From Bidens hawaiensis (Eukaryota > Streptophyta > Magnoliopsida > Asterales > Asteraceae), in NCBI GenBank assembly GCA_021521415.1, contig JAIQDT010009018.1:1-64000 (forward strand): a stretch of 64,000 nucleotides of DNA. Reading direction: 5' to 3'. This document shows, in pieces, positions 1 through 12,700 of this stretch. The notes beneath the pieces were generated by a model. The model was not told the DNA's origin, ran no database searches, and worked only from the letters and a program-made list of their open reading frames with translations. Numbering within the stretch: the first letter of the stretch is position 1; each line of letters opens with the position of its first letter. Made by a program: the position numbers and the translations under genes.

Positions 1-1109
1 AGTCCTCTTTCCTTTGTCTATCTTAGATATTATTAGGGTCTGATCCCTTTCTTTTCTATTCCAGATATTAATAGGGTCTGATCCCTCTTTCCTTTGTCTA
101 TCTCAGATATTTTAGGGTCTGATCCCTTTCTTGTCTATCTCAGATATTATTAGGGTCTGGTCCCTTTTTACTTCTCTGTCTCAGGTATTATTAGGGTATG
201 GTCCCTTTCTTCTCTATCTCAGATATTATTAGGGTCTGGTCCCTCTTTCTTCATCTTCGTACATACTGTCTTTACATACCCATAAAATACATACTTTCTT
301 TAATCATTCATACATATTCATATATTGTGCATATATCTATCATACACATTCATCTACCATAAACATACCTCCCTTGTTAGAACGTGCAATATCCGAAGAT
401 CGTTCACATACCGACAAGCTTTCATTCACATTTAAGACATACATACATAACATATAAACCATATAAGGCATACACTTACCAGTTAAGGTAAGTGTATTAA
501 CTATCACATCGAGTATGCACACATCCCTGAAACATAACATGGAAATGGGGCTAGAACTCACCTAGATCATGTTTCTTTCTCCGTTAATAGTTAATCCTTT
601 CTTTAGTTGAGCTCTGCTAACTGTATATAAGTTACATGTATCAATACTCGTCTGATCTACTCTAGTGGTCTAGTATTAGTTATCTTTTACTTAGCATTTT
701 ATGGTTTTTCCTTTATTTTAACTTTCTTGTATTTTATCTCTTAAGTCCTTACAATGCATACCATCACGTGTGTACACATATATGTCTACATATACAAAGC
801 GCTAGGTATCCGGGTCTCAATATAAGCGAACTTAGAAGTAAGCAGACCTAAATAACAGCAGGCGAACTTATATGTAGGAGAACATATCCGTATGCGAACT
901 TATACGTTAGGCGAACATATCAGTAAGCGAACTTATACGTTACGCGAACATATCCGTAAGCGAACTTATACGTTAGGCGAACATATCCGTAAGCGAACTT
1001 ATAGCAACGAACTTGCTTGGCGAACTTGCTGCTGTCCAGGTTCGTTTATCGACCAAAACACATGTTTTAGTGACCTTAATCCACTTACTGTGGTTCGGCC
1101 TTAACCACA
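1..1109 (-). repeat. B1 3' LTR, left part (interrupted by element A)
   Basis: This matches 15842-16987 almost base for base. In element sense, read right to left, it holds a 16-17 bp phased GCGAACTTA repeat (about 825-1030), a splice-donor-like CTCACC complement near 560, a perfect 10-bp inverted repeat (471-480 with 487-496), the conserved ATCTTCGGAT hairpin (380-409), and a roughly 37-bp tandem repeat with core CCCTAATAATA (1-250). Short reading frames here are translations of tandem repeats and are not credible genes. The LTR resumes at 12864 after element A. Confidence 0.8.
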
Positions 1110-1559
1110 TGTAACGATTCCGACTAAACCAGGTATACCCTAACCGGTAGACAATAGTTACGTTATATTTAATGTCGGGTACATGAATTACCATAGTAAT
1201 TATACGAGAATACATGTTTCACTGTATTGATTGTACGTGAATATATAATTCATCGTATTGAATATGCGATTAATCGATCGATAGTTATTGAAACCCGAAC
1301 GAATCGAGGGTTCAATTATAGACGATATCTATAATATTTAGTGATTTTATGAAGCATTAATGCTTCAGGATAAGTAAAGTAAAGCACAGAAAAAGAATTT
1401 CGATTTAATGGTACGTCGGTACGTTAAACGAAACCTTTAATACCAAACCGAGCAAGAGACAATCAATCAAGCCGAAAAAAGATGCGCAATTATTAATAAT
1501 ATGATGTTTTAAGTTAATGAAGGTCATGGTTTAAGTTTTTAAAGTTTTTAAATCGGTTT

Positions 1560-1567
1560 TATATAAA
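1560..1567 (+). promoter_or_regulatory. TATA box in element A 5' LTR
   Basis: TATATAAA lies about 450 bases into the LTR, the expected U3 placement. The 3' LTR carries the same box at 10211-10218. The start site itself cannot be read from sequence. Confidence 0.5.
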
Positions 1568-3399
1568 TTTCATTTTTAAGCCGAAAAACGACCGTTTTAG
1601 CCTCGTTTTAAGCCGAATTAGACATTTAACCGAAAAACGAACTGAACCAGATTATCCAAAACATTATCTGGATTTCGAGAATCCAAATGAGCGGCCAAGA
1701 ATGGAGAGGTGGGTCCCACCCCACCCCCCTCACATTCCGATCGGACTAAAGGGGTTTTACCCCAAGTTCTTGTTATTTTTTTTATACACAACCATGGCAT
1801 TATCCTTCTTCCTCTCCACATTATCACTCAAAAACCGAGATTTGGAGCAAGAAAACCGAGGTAAAGAACGAGTTATTTACGTTTCCATCTTCGTTTCTTG
1901 AGTTTATTTGCAAGAAAATGAGGTTTCAAAGATGAAAACCGATTCTTGCATGATCAAGTGATGTATACGGGTTATACAAGGGATCTTGGTCCAAGAAAGG
2001 AGTTAAACGAACCAAAAACGAATTTTTACGGTTCAAACTTTAGTTTTGAAACAATAACCGAAACTATAGTGTAAGAGGCTTGATTGTGAGTGTAACTTGC
2101 TTGGTATTGTGGTATGTTGGTTGTAGGTTCTGTATTTAGTGGTAGATAAGGCGGAAAAACGAGTTTGTAGCTTGTAGTGGCGGAAAACAAAAGGTATATT
2201 CGGTTTATGTTCGGTTATGGAATTTTGGACAGATTGTGAATGGTTTAGAGTTGGGTCATGAAATTTTTCAGGGATGTTTTACACATGAAAATAAGAGTTC
2301 TGTGAAATTTTGGTAATTTTTGGATAAAGGATGAATATTTGGTGAATTTAATGCTCAGTTTTGGCCAAAAATGGTGAAAAATAGTTAAATATCATGAAAA
2401 ATTCTGGAAAATTTCGGATAAGCTTTTTATAACATGTAAAAGTCACACACAAAATTTTAGGTCAGTTGGAGAAGTCTAAGTAGGCTTTTCGGTTAAACGA
2501 GTACTAGGGATTTCTAGCTCGGTTTTAGTGAAAATGGCATGTAAAAAGAGATTTTGGTTCTGAAAAATTACAGGGGACTATGTGTATGGCAGGGGACATC
2601 CAAGAAAAATTTGGGATTTGTCTAAGTTCGTTTGGTATTTACGACATATTTAGTGTTTAAATGGTGTTTAAAAATAGATAAATAAATTTAAAATATAAAA
2701 ATTAATTCTGGAAATATTTTTATAAAACTCCCCACTGTCAAAAAGTGATTTGTGCAAAATTTCAAGATCCGAGATTAAACGGATAATTATTTGTGCTAAT
2801 TATCAAACTTTTAAAGTTTAAAACGCGTAAACCAGCAAAGTTCGGGTAGACGAGCTGACTGGTGTATAAAAACCCTAAAAATGAACTATTTTCATATAAT
2901 TGAGTTAAACAAGTAAAAATGAATCATCCGAAAATAATTCGGATGATTTGAGTAATTTTACCCGATTTAACAGTTTCCGGTGCGCTAAAGACGGAAACGG
3001 GTCCCGCGGCCAAACGGGGCGTCTAAACCGAGCTCTAATTTCACAAATTTAATTAAATTATCAGTCAACCACTATTTTCGGGTCGTGTGTGACCAAACTC
3101 ATTTTTGAAACGTAAAAACGGTTAACCGTGCTAGGCACGCAAAACGGGAAAAACGACTAATAGAAATTTGACTAGTGAACTCTAAACGATATCACAATCT
3201 GAGTCCGGAGAAGTGTTTCTGGGTTAACATTGCCCCCGGAATGGGTACAGTACTGGGTTAACAGTGTCCCCAGATGTACCGGTTGATACGGTTAAAGATT
3301 ATATAAACAATAATTGTATAATAACGATCGTAGGGATCATAATACAGATTGGACGTGTTAACTGATAATGATTGTTGTTACCTGCTTGCATGTGCTAAG

Positions 3400-3942
3400 G
3401 TGAGTTTAACGAGCCCCCTTTTTCTGAATTGTTTTTAAATATTTTCTCGGGGCGGAAGCATGTTACTCCTGAAATGTTTAAGTACATACTGAACGCATGG
3501 ATTTGCGTGGATTTATATATATATTTTATTGTACGGGAATCGTACGGAAATGTACTAAGATGGTAATTGTCTGAGTTGCTAACATTCTAAGGCCCCGGAA
3601 CACGAGTGATTAACTGAAAGCCGGTATAGTGTGGAAAGTACTATTGGTCTGACAAACCCAACTGGTCCGGCATGGATTTGCTGATGTTTCCCAGCCAGTT
3701 GCACATGTCTATTTTGTTGTTATATATTTTTGCTATGTAATGTTAGACATAGCGGTTTGGGGCAGGTCCGTGGGCGGAGGATATGCCACGGGGGTTGTGT
3801 GTGATAGTCAGAGGTTTCACTTGTGCGCTCAGCATAATTACATCGATAATATTATATTTTGATAATGATTTATCATGGTTTACTCGAATTGTGAAACTCA
3901 CCAACTATTCGTAGTTAACCCGTTTTCTCACATGTTTTTCAG
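3400..3942 (+). other. Candidate LTR-embedded intron, element A (5' LTR copy)
   Basis: The donor-like site is AAG|GTGAGT at 3400. The acceptor-like site is TTTTTCAG|GT ending at 3942, with AACTCACCAAC and GTTAACC 20-50 bases upstream as branch-point context. GGTGAGTT (3399-3406) and AACTCACC are perfect 8-base reverse complements. The 3' LTR has the same arrangement at 12052-12594, where the branch-like site reads TTGAC. Splicing is inferred, not shown. Confidence 0.4.
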
Positions 3943-4211
3943 GTACAATTAAGATGAAGTGATTGCTTACGTGCTAAGTGCTTGATGTGTATAAGATTTG
4001 CGTGCGGGATGTTAGGATACATTATAATAAATAGAATTATGTATCGTATTGTATGATGTGTGTATCACTTAGACGGTAATGAAATATGTGATAATGTAAT
4101 TTGAAGTATATTAATGTATTCAGTTTTCTTTATAAACAATGTGGTTGATATCAGAGGTGTCTGTTGCATCCCGTTTACGTTTCCGCTGCGGTTACGGGGT
4201 GTTACAGAAGT

Positions 4212-4224
4212 TGGTATCAGAGCC
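4212..4224 (+). other. Primer-binding site of element A (initiator Met tRNA)
   Basis: TGGTATCAGAGCC lies five bases after the 5' LTR end. This is the standard plant retrotransposon primer site, complementary to the 3' end of initiator methionyl tRNA. Confidence 0.9.
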
Positions 4225-5590
4225 ATTGGTTAGAAAGATTTAGGATGTCTTTAAAAGATACCTAAAATATAACCAGTAGCTCAAGTATTATAGGATCTGA
4301 ATATCAACTAATAATATATAGTGACGAGATCTGGATGAACTTGGATGGACAAGTGAGTTATTATGGTCCGGAACATAATAACAGACTTGTCCGCATGAGG
4401 GAGTTCAGGGGAAGTCACGGGGTACGTTAATAGGTAAAAATGGCAACATATGTGTAAAGTATATAATATTATTTATACGTGCTAATGTGTATATATATAT
4501 GTACATATCTTGTGGATACATGTATTAAGAAATAGGACCCGGATAAGGAACCGGGGGATAAAATAATAAAAGTACTGAGGATGCTGAAAATTTCTAGAGC
4601 ATCGGTTGATGATAAGTCTGACTTATCGGGCCATAGTTATGATAGTACCAAGTTAGATCTCCCGTTTAATATTAACCAGAAATATCTAGTAACCGTCACT
4701 CCCAACCAAAATTGATGAATCCCTTACCCTACCAACACCGGTACCGTATATCTTAATAACCCCCTATGTTTACCCGAACCGACGACCCTCACGTACGGAC
4801 GGACCTGTACGTGAACCCATTCTTATTCCGTTAAAAAAAAAAAAAATTTGATAATAAATGAGCAGATAAAAATAATATATGGAAATATATATATGTCTTC
4901 TCACTCTCAAACATATGAGTCATACCACCTCCAGATCGAGAATTACCGATTTTAGCGAACCTAGAACGCCGGAGGACATTGACTGAGCAAGCGATAGAGT
5001 TTCCCATAATAGTAATTGATAATATTTGAAGGCAACCCATGTTGCGCGATTACCTTGAACCTTGCAACTCCCTATGTTAACCTTACATCCGTTAGATGCC
5101 TATACCCATGTATACTTGAATAGAATGATTACCCATACATAAAGATATGTTGGAATCATTATAGCATAGTTGGTTATTCGTTCGTAGGTGGTATACCGTG
5201 TATGCCGGATATACGAATAGACACGGATATTATAACTCCGTGGTACGTAATCGTTTGGTGCTCACGGTGAGCATGTATCGGTTATGCTGACATGCAAAAG
5301 GATATTGAAATCAAGTATATTAAAACATTAATCCTTATTGAGAAAGATCTATATGTCAGTTAGTGACAAGGGTTATGAAACATATTTAAACGTTAACCGA
5401 CGTCAGGTTAAGTCCATGTGTTATTATATTTGTGGGACATATATATACTAGATACTGGTATGTGTAATATGTATGATAATATTTGGTGTGTATGTGTACC
5501 TGCTGTTATGATTGAGCTGGTAACGAGTTATACGGTGAGATTAGTATTGATTACTGCGTACGGGATGGGTACGGCAGAATGACATAAAAA
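4225..5590 (+). other. Element A leader between primer site and gag remnant
   Basis: I find no supportable gene in this stretch. It is AT-rich leader or untranslated sequence with many stops in all frames and an A13 run near 4834. Short minus-strand frames in it have no family resemblance. Confidence 0.5.
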
Positions 5591-5599
5591 GAGTAACTC

Positions 5600-6830
5600 C
5601 AATGATGGAGATTGATATGATTCAGTTGGTTGCTCAAAGATAGCAGATGATGATACCGAATGTCGTATCACATATCACTGCTAGTGTTGTTGCAAATGTG
5701 ATTGCAGAATTATAGATTGAGCAATCACATGAATATGAATATTTCAATTCTTAGTGGTATTACTAAGAGTGATAATGTCCCACCGAATACTATTATGACT
5801 ACAAGTATTAGTTATAAACTAAACATGAATAGTGGTCGTAATGAATTAGATCCGGTATGAAGGATATGTTTGTTGGTTGTGTTAAGGAAATTATTAATCG
5901 GTTACTGATGGTAAAGGGAGGAATAGAATAGCGAGTGGATAGAAAAGATCGAAATGGTTAAGGATATTGGCAAGAGTCTAGAACATTGTGTAGTGAAATA
6001 TGCTACAGATATGTTGGTAGATTATGTTGTATCGTGATGGAACACGATGGTACACAATTATAGTTAGAAAATTATTACTCAGATGATATGGTCAGAATTT
6101 AAAATTCTTGTGCTAGAGCACTTTTATTCGAGTAATTAAGTTCAGGGATTGGAAACTGAGCTATGGAAGATAGAAATGTTGTGTGCTAATCACTTAGAAC
6201 ACGCTAATCGTTTGGAGGAATTGTCATGTAGGGTAACATGGCAAATTACTTCTGAAACTAAGCGAAGTGAGCGCTATATTTGGGACTAACTCCATCGATA
6301 AGGAGTATAGTCAATCCTGTAAATATACAACCTTTGGAAGGGTTGTGTCACAAGCTAGCATTGATATATTTGACTCTATGAGAAGCGGACTGGAAGGACG
6401 TTAGGTGAGACGTCGAGTGTTAAAGAAGAGAAATGATAAAGGTATAGTGCAAGATAGACTTTTGAATAAGTAGGTATGTCCTACAACCCAGAATTATACT
6501 AAGACTAGTTCTGGTGTGAAAACATGAACCGCATGAAGGGTCCTTCCCTAAATGTGGAAAATATGGTTATCGGCAGGAAGAAGAATGTCGAGTGATAGTA
6601 GGCCACAGGTGTGGTAAAGATGGATGTAATGCCCCAATTGTAGAACCAATTGAAGCCATGTGAACCGGCAACCCCAACCCATTCGTGTACAACCACTCCG
6701 AACCCAACAGCTTCAATAACAATCCATCCAAAGAAATCAAATTATGCCAAACAGTTGTACTTGCTATGAATGTGGCAGTACAGAACGTTTCAAGAGAAAT
6801 TGCCCAAAGTTGAACTAAGGTGTCGTTGGA
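5600..6830 (+). pseudogene. Element A gag remnant
   Basis: Translation in shifting frames gives a Ty3/gypsy capsid-like stretch at about 5930-6290, including EWIEKIEMVKDI, VKYATDML, WSEFK and LETELW, in the order of plant retrotransposon Gag. A zinc knuckle follows at 6762-6803, reading CYECGSTERFKRNC. The histidine of the usual CX2CX4HX4C pattern is replaced by arginine. There are many in-frame stops. Gag would form the virus-like particle and bind RNA; this copy cannot make a full protein. Confidence 0.72.
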
Positions 6831-6949
6831 AGATGAACCTCATGACAAGCATCAACCTCTGAACAAGCAAGGAGCCGTGCTTTTGTGAGTAATCCGAATA
6901 AAGCACGTCACGATCCAAAGGTGGTATTAAGTATGTTGTAGTTTTAAAT

Positions 6950-7440
6950 CAATAAGCTTCAGTGATATTTTTACGGTCGACGATAGAAGTTAGTTCCTGT
7001 TAACCTCCTACCATTTGGAAAGTTACCGATTAGTGGAACTACAGAACCCTATACTGTAAAATCGCTAACGGTAAATCCCTGACGGTTAACTAAATTGTTC
7101 GGAATTGTCCTATTATTCGGAACGATTAACCTTTCCTTATTAACCTGCGACCAGTAAGGTTAAGAAGTTTTGACGTAATAGTTAACATGGATTGGCTAAT
7201 CAACTTGAAGCTGAAATCAAATATGAGAAGAAGATGATTAGAAACTCTCTTTCGGACGATGAAGCGATGAGATACAGAGAAAAGTGTACGGTATTATGTT
7301 ACCACTCTAATCTCTTCTTGAGATGGTATAATATTTACGTCAAGAAGACGTGGTGTATTTAACAAACGTGATTGCCACAGATTTAAAAGAAAACATATAG
7401 AAGATGTCCTGGTGGTACGCGAATTTCCACAAGTTCTCCC
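6950..7440 (+). pseudogene. Element A protease-region remnant
   Basis: The recognisable part is the C-terminal protease segment SFDVIVNMDWL near 7160-7195, the standard junction between the aspartic protease and the RT linker. The N-terminal catalytic DTG(A/S) motif is not recoverable in any frame. Stops are frequent. Confidence 0.6.
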
Positions 7441-8260
7441 AGAAGAACTTCCTGGATTACCGCCAACCCGACAGGTCGAATTCAGAATCGATTTAATGCC
7501 TCAAGCTGGCCCTGTTGCTAAAGCATCTTACTGACTTGCACCAACTGAAATGCAAGAATTATTGGATAAGGTTTTATACGACCTAGTTAGTCACCATGGG
7601 GTGCACCAGTGTTAGTTGGGAAATGAAGGACGGAAGTGTTAGGATATGTATTGATTAGTGAGAATTGAATAAAGTGACGATCAAGAATAGGTATTCACTT
7701 CTTCGAAGTAAATGATCTGTTTAACCAACTGCAAGGGGCGATTTATTTTTAGAAAATTGATCTTAGATATTGTTATCACCAAATGAAAAATCCAAGAGGA
7801 GGACGTTGCAACAACAGCGTTTCGGACTCGCTACGGCCATTATGAATTCTTATTCATGCCGTTCGGGTTAACAAATGCGCAGGCAGTATTCATGGAACTC
7901 ATGAACCGAGTCTGTAAACCTTACTTTGACAAATTTGTCATAGCATTCATTGATGATATTTTGATATATTTGCAACGTAAAGAAGAGCACGAACGACGTT
8001 TAAGGAAAATGGTGGAAGTGTTAAAGCAAGAGGAGTTGTACGCGAAGTTTTCGAAAGGTGATTTTGAATACAGAAAGCATAATTCCTCAGTCACGTTGTA
8101 AACCATCAAGTAATACACGTTGATCCGAGTAAGATAGAAACCATTAAAATTTGCAGTCACCCAAGGCGCCAAAGGAAATGCGCCAATTTTTAGGACTAGC
8201 CGGAGACTATCAGCGGTTTATTGAAGAATTTTTAGCATTACCCAACTCATAATCTTTTGT
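7441..8260 (+). pseudogene. Element A reverse transcriptase remnant
   Basis: Fragments in RT order are visible: LAPTEMQELLDK near 7530, then [22 protein letters not shown] (about 7815-7880), then [21 protein letters not shown] (to about 7965) with the catalytic FIDD box still present. The fingers region between about 7580 and 7790 is broken by several stops and frameshifts, so no active RT is encoded. The thumb ends around 8225. Confidence 0.85.
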
Positions 8261-8420
8261 ACGACGCAAATGTACAAATTTTATAGATGAAAAGAGACCG
8301 CAGTCTCATATTCAGCGAAGAGGGGTCGAGTTGTTAAGCGATTATGACTGTGACATCCGTTATCACCCCGGCAAGGCTAAAGTCGTAGCCGATGCCTTGA
8401 GTAGGAACGATCGGGTTAAG
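8261..8420 (+). pseudogene. Element A RNase H: core deleted, C-terminal edge only
   Basis: After the RT thumb the sequence jumps within about 80 bases to ELLSDYDCDIRYHPGKAKVV, the final segment of gypsy RNase H, followed by ADALSR. Roughly 150 residues holding the catalytic core are missing. The deletion alone would stop autonomous reverse transcription. Confidence 0.75.
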
Positions 8421-9620
8421 CCATTGCGAATGCGAGTGCTGGGGATGATAGTCCAGTCGAACCTTTCGGACCTGATTCGAGTCGCTCAACGTGAGGCGTT
8501 GAAAGAGGAACAATTGGAAAAGGAGGAACTTTACGGCAATGAGAAGAATTTCGAACAGCACGTGGACGAAATTCTCTACTTCAAAAATCGGGTTTGGATC
8601 CCGACCCTCCATGACCTTCGTGATTTAATCATGGACGAAGCGCATAGATCGAAATATTCCATACATCCAGGATCGGATTGGACTATTGATGATACGAATA
8701 TCTGAAAGGATTTTATTATTGGCCGAGTTTGGAGAAAGATATGGTTACGTATGTTGGTGAATATTTAAGTTATGCAAGAGAAAAGGCTGCACACCGAAAA
8801 CCCTAGGGAACGCCACAATGACAGAAAATTCGCCAATGATAGTGGGAATAAATTACAATGGATTTCGGGACGCAAATTCCCAAGATATATCAAAGGCATG
8901 ATGTAAATTGGGTAATCGCGGATCGATTAACCAATCCTCGCATTTCATCCCAATCTATGATGATTACCACAATGAATTCTCGCCCAAATTCATGATGGTG
9001 AAATGGTATCTCGTCGTGGAGTACCATTTTCAATTATCTCAGATCGAAATAGTCATCCTACTTCCATTATTGGAAGGCGGGGAAGGAAGCATCGAGAGCT
9101 TGAAGCTTTCTATGGGTGAAGTAATTATCACCAATTTGTTAAATTGAAAATGGGCATCACTCAAGCCATAATATTTGAATTGATTCGAGAAACAACCAAT
9201 CGGATTTATAATATTTAAGATAAGTTGAAAGCAGCGCGAGATTGGCAAAGGATTTATGCCAACATTCAAAGGAAACCATTGTCGTTGGAAAGAGGCGACA
9301 AGGTATTTTTAAGGCATCACCTTAGAGAGGTGATATGAGGTTTGGCAAAACCGAAAATAGCTCCATAATATATTAGACCTCATGAGACTATCTCCATGAT
9401 TGGTCATTTAGTTTATCGATTAAAGTACTCCAGGGGCTAAGTACTATACTTGATGTTTTGCCATGTATACGGATTGAAAAGTACCTAAGCGACGAGGCAA
9501 CGAAAGTACCGGTAATGGAGGTACTCATAGAAGACATGCCTGATATCATAAATAATTCCGTAGAGATAGTAGACGGGAAAACTAAACAGTTTGGACACAC
9601 CAAGCTTTATTGATTAAGAT
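8421..9620 (+). pseudogene. Element A integrase remnant with C-terminal tail
   Basis: An N-terminal zinc-binding segment is visible (DEAHRSKYSIHPG, 8632-8670), then core scraps (RRGVPFSIISDRN near 9015-9055, an Asp-containing part of the DDE core). A KAARDWQRIYA segment at about 9225 and a tail with EDMP and VEIVDGK (9535-9585) follow. This is the usual domain order for a chromovirus-type integrase. Multiple stops and frameshifts are present. Confidence 0.75.
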
Positions 9621-9750
9621 TAAGTGGAATTCACAGCGAGGACCAGATTATACCTGGTAACGCGAGGGTGAATTCTGAAGGAAAAACCCCCACCTTTCTC
9701 TCGGAAGGGGATAGTGGGCGTGTAAAATTTCGAGGACAAAATTTCTTAAC

Positions 9751-9760
9751 GGGGGGAGAA
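9751..9760 (+). other. Polypurine tract of element A
   Basis: GGGGGGAGAA lies immediately before the 3' LTR TGTAAC, the expected plus-strand DNA primer site. Confidence 0.85.
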
Positions 9761-12700
9761 TGTAACGATTCCGACTAAACCAGGTATACCCTAACCGGTA
9801 GACAATAGTTACGTTATATTTAATGTCGGGTACATGAATTACCATAGTAATTATACGAGAATACATGGTTCACTGTATTGATTGTACGTGAATATATAAT
9901 TCATCGTATTGAATATGCGATTAATCGATCGATAGTTATTGAAACCCGAACGAATCGAGGGTTCAATTATAGACGATATCTATAATATTTAGTGATTTTA
10001 CGAAGCATTAATGCTTCAGGATAAGTAAAGTAAAGCACAGAAAAAGAATTTCGATTTAATGGTACGTCGGTACGTTAAACGAAACCTTTAATACTAAACC
10101 GAGCAAGAGACAATCAATCAAGCCGAAAAAAGATGCGCAATTATTAATAATATGATGTTTTAAGTTAATGAAGGTCATGGTTTAAGTTTTTAAAGTTTTT
10201 AAATCGGTTTTATATAAATTTCATTTTTAAGCCGAAAAACGACCGTTTTAGCCTCGTTTTAAGCCGAATTAGACATTTAACCGAAAAACGAACTGAACCA
10301 GATTATCCAAAACATTATCCGGATTTCGAGAATCCAAATGAGTGGCCAAGAATGGAGAGGTGGGTCCCACCCCACCCCCCTCACATTCCGATCGGACTAA
10401 AGGGGTTTTACCCCAAGTTCTTGTTATTTTTTTTATACACAACCATGGCATTATCCTTCTTCCTCTCCACATTATCACTCAAAAACCGAGATTTGGAGCA
10501 AGAAAACCGAGGTAAAGAACGATTTATTTACGTTTCCATCTTCGTTTCTTGAGTTTATTTGCAAGAAAATGAGGTTTCAAAGATGAAAACCGATTCTTGC
10601 ATGATCAAGTGATGTATACGGGTTATACAAGGGATCTTGGTCCAAGAAAAGAGTTAAACGAACCAAAAACGAATTTTTACGGTTCAAACTTTAGTTTTGA
10701 AACAATAACCGAAACTATAGTGTAAGAGGCTTGATTGTGAGTGTAACTTGCTTGGTATTATGGTATGTTGGTTGTAGGTTCTGTATTTAGTGGTAGATAA
10801 GGCGGAAAAACGAGTTTGTAGCTTGTAGTGACGGAAAACAAAAGGTATATTCGGTTTATGTTCGGTTATGGAATTTTGGACAGATTGTGGATGGTTTAGA
10901 TTTGGGTCATGAAATTTTACAGGAATGTTCTACACATGAAAATAAGAGTTCTGTGAAATTTTGGTAATATTTGGATAAAGGATGAAGATTTGGTGAATTT
11001 AATGCTCGGTTTTGGCCAAAAATGGTGAAAAATAGTTAAATATCATGAAAAATTCTGGAATATTTCAGATAAGCTTTTTATAACATGTAAAAGTCACACA
11101 CAAAATTTTAGGTCAGTTGGAGAAGTCTAAGTAGGCTTTTCGGTTAAACAAGTACTACGGATTTCTAGCTCGGTTTTAGTGAAAATGGCATGTAAAAAAA
11201 GATTTTGGTTCTGGAAAAATTACAGGGGACTATTTGGATGGCAGGGGACATCCAGGAAAAATTTGGGATTTTTCTAAGGTCGTTTGTTATTTACGACATA
11301 TTTAGTGTTTAAATGGTGTTTAAAAATAGAAAAATAAATTTTAAATATAAAAATTAATTCTGGAAATATTTTTATAAAATTCCCCACTGTCAAAAAGTGA
11401 TTTGTGCAAAATTTCAAGATCCGAGATTAAACGGATAATTATTTGTGCTAATTATCAAACTTTTAAAGTTTAAAACGCGTAAACCAGCAAAGTTCGGGTA
11501 GACGAGCTGACTGGTGTATAAAAACCCTAAAAATGAACTATTTTCATATAATTGAGTTAAACAAGTAAAAATGAATCATCCGAAAGTAATTCGGATGATT
11601 TGAGTAATTTTACCCGATTTAACAGTTTCCGGTGCGCTAAAGACGGAAACGGGTCCCGCGGCCAAACGGGGCGTCTAAACCGAGCTCTAATTTCACAATT
11701 TTAATTAAATTATCAGTCAACCACTATTTTCGGGTCGTGTGTGACCAAACTCATTTTTGAAACGTAAAAACGGATAACCGTGCTAGGCACGCAAAACGGG
11801 AAAAACGACTAATAGAAATTTGACTAGTGAACTCTAAACGATATCACAATCTGAGTCCTGAGAAGTGTTTCTGGGTTAACATTGCCCCCGGAATGGGTAC
11901 AGTACTGGGTTAACAGTGTCCCCAGATGTACCGGTTGATACGGTTAAAGATTATATAAACAATAATTGTATAATAACGATCGTAGGGATCATAATACAGA
12001 TTGGACGTGCTAACTGATAATGATTGTTGTTACCTGCTTGCATGTGCTAAGGTGAGTTTCACGAGCCCCCTTTTTCTGAATTGTTTTTAAATAATTTCCC
12101 GGGGCGGAAGCATGTTACTCCTGAAATGTTTAAGTACATACTGAACGCATGGATTTGCGTGGATTTATATATATATTTTATTGTACGGGAATCGTACGGA
12201 AATGTACTAAGATGGTAATTGTCTGAGTTGCTAACATTCTAAGGCCCCGGAACACGAGTGATTAACTGAAAGCCGGTAGAGTGTGGATAGTACTATTGGT
12301 CTGACAAACCCAACTGGTCCGGCATGGATTTGCTTATGTTTCCCAGCCAGTTGCACATGTCTATTTTGTTGTTATATATTTTTGCTATGTAATGTTAGAC
12401 ATAGCGGTTTGGGGCAGGTCCGTGGGCGGGGGATATGCCACGGGGGTTGTGTGTGATAGTCAGAGGTTTCACTTGTGCGCTCAGCATAATTACATCGATA
12501 ATATTATATTTTGATAATGATTTATCATGGTTTACTCGAATTGTGAAACTCACCAACTATTCGTAGTTGACCCGTTTTCTCACATGCTTTTCAGGTACAA
12601 TTAAGATGAAGTGATTGCATACGTGCTAAGTGCTTGATGTGTGTAAGATTTGCGTGCGGGATGTTAGGATATATTATAATAAATTGAATTATGTATCGTA

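Larger units (their letters stand above)
1110..4206 (+). repeat. Element A 5' LTR (3097 bp)
   Basis: It begins TGTAACGATTCC and ends GGGGTGTTACA, directly followed by the primer site. A TATATAAA box is at 1560-1567. Downstream lies an intron-like module: AAG|GTGAGTTT with a CCCCCTTTTT tract at 3400, CTCACCAAC at 3897-3905, a TTAAC branch-point-like site, then a pyrimidine-rich stretch and CAG|GT at 3940-3944. It aligns along its whole length with the 3' LTR, with single-base differences only (about 2% by eye). Confidence 0.92.

Noticed and set aside
1..250. Regular short repeats that could suggest a CRISPR array
   Set aside because: The units are tandem with similar linkers and lie inside plant LTRs, with no unique spacers and no cas genes.
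892..1104. 70-codon frame with internal repeats (TYTLGEHIRK)
   Set aside because: It is a translation of the GCGAACTTA tandem repeat in an LTR, and the other B copies do not keep the frame.
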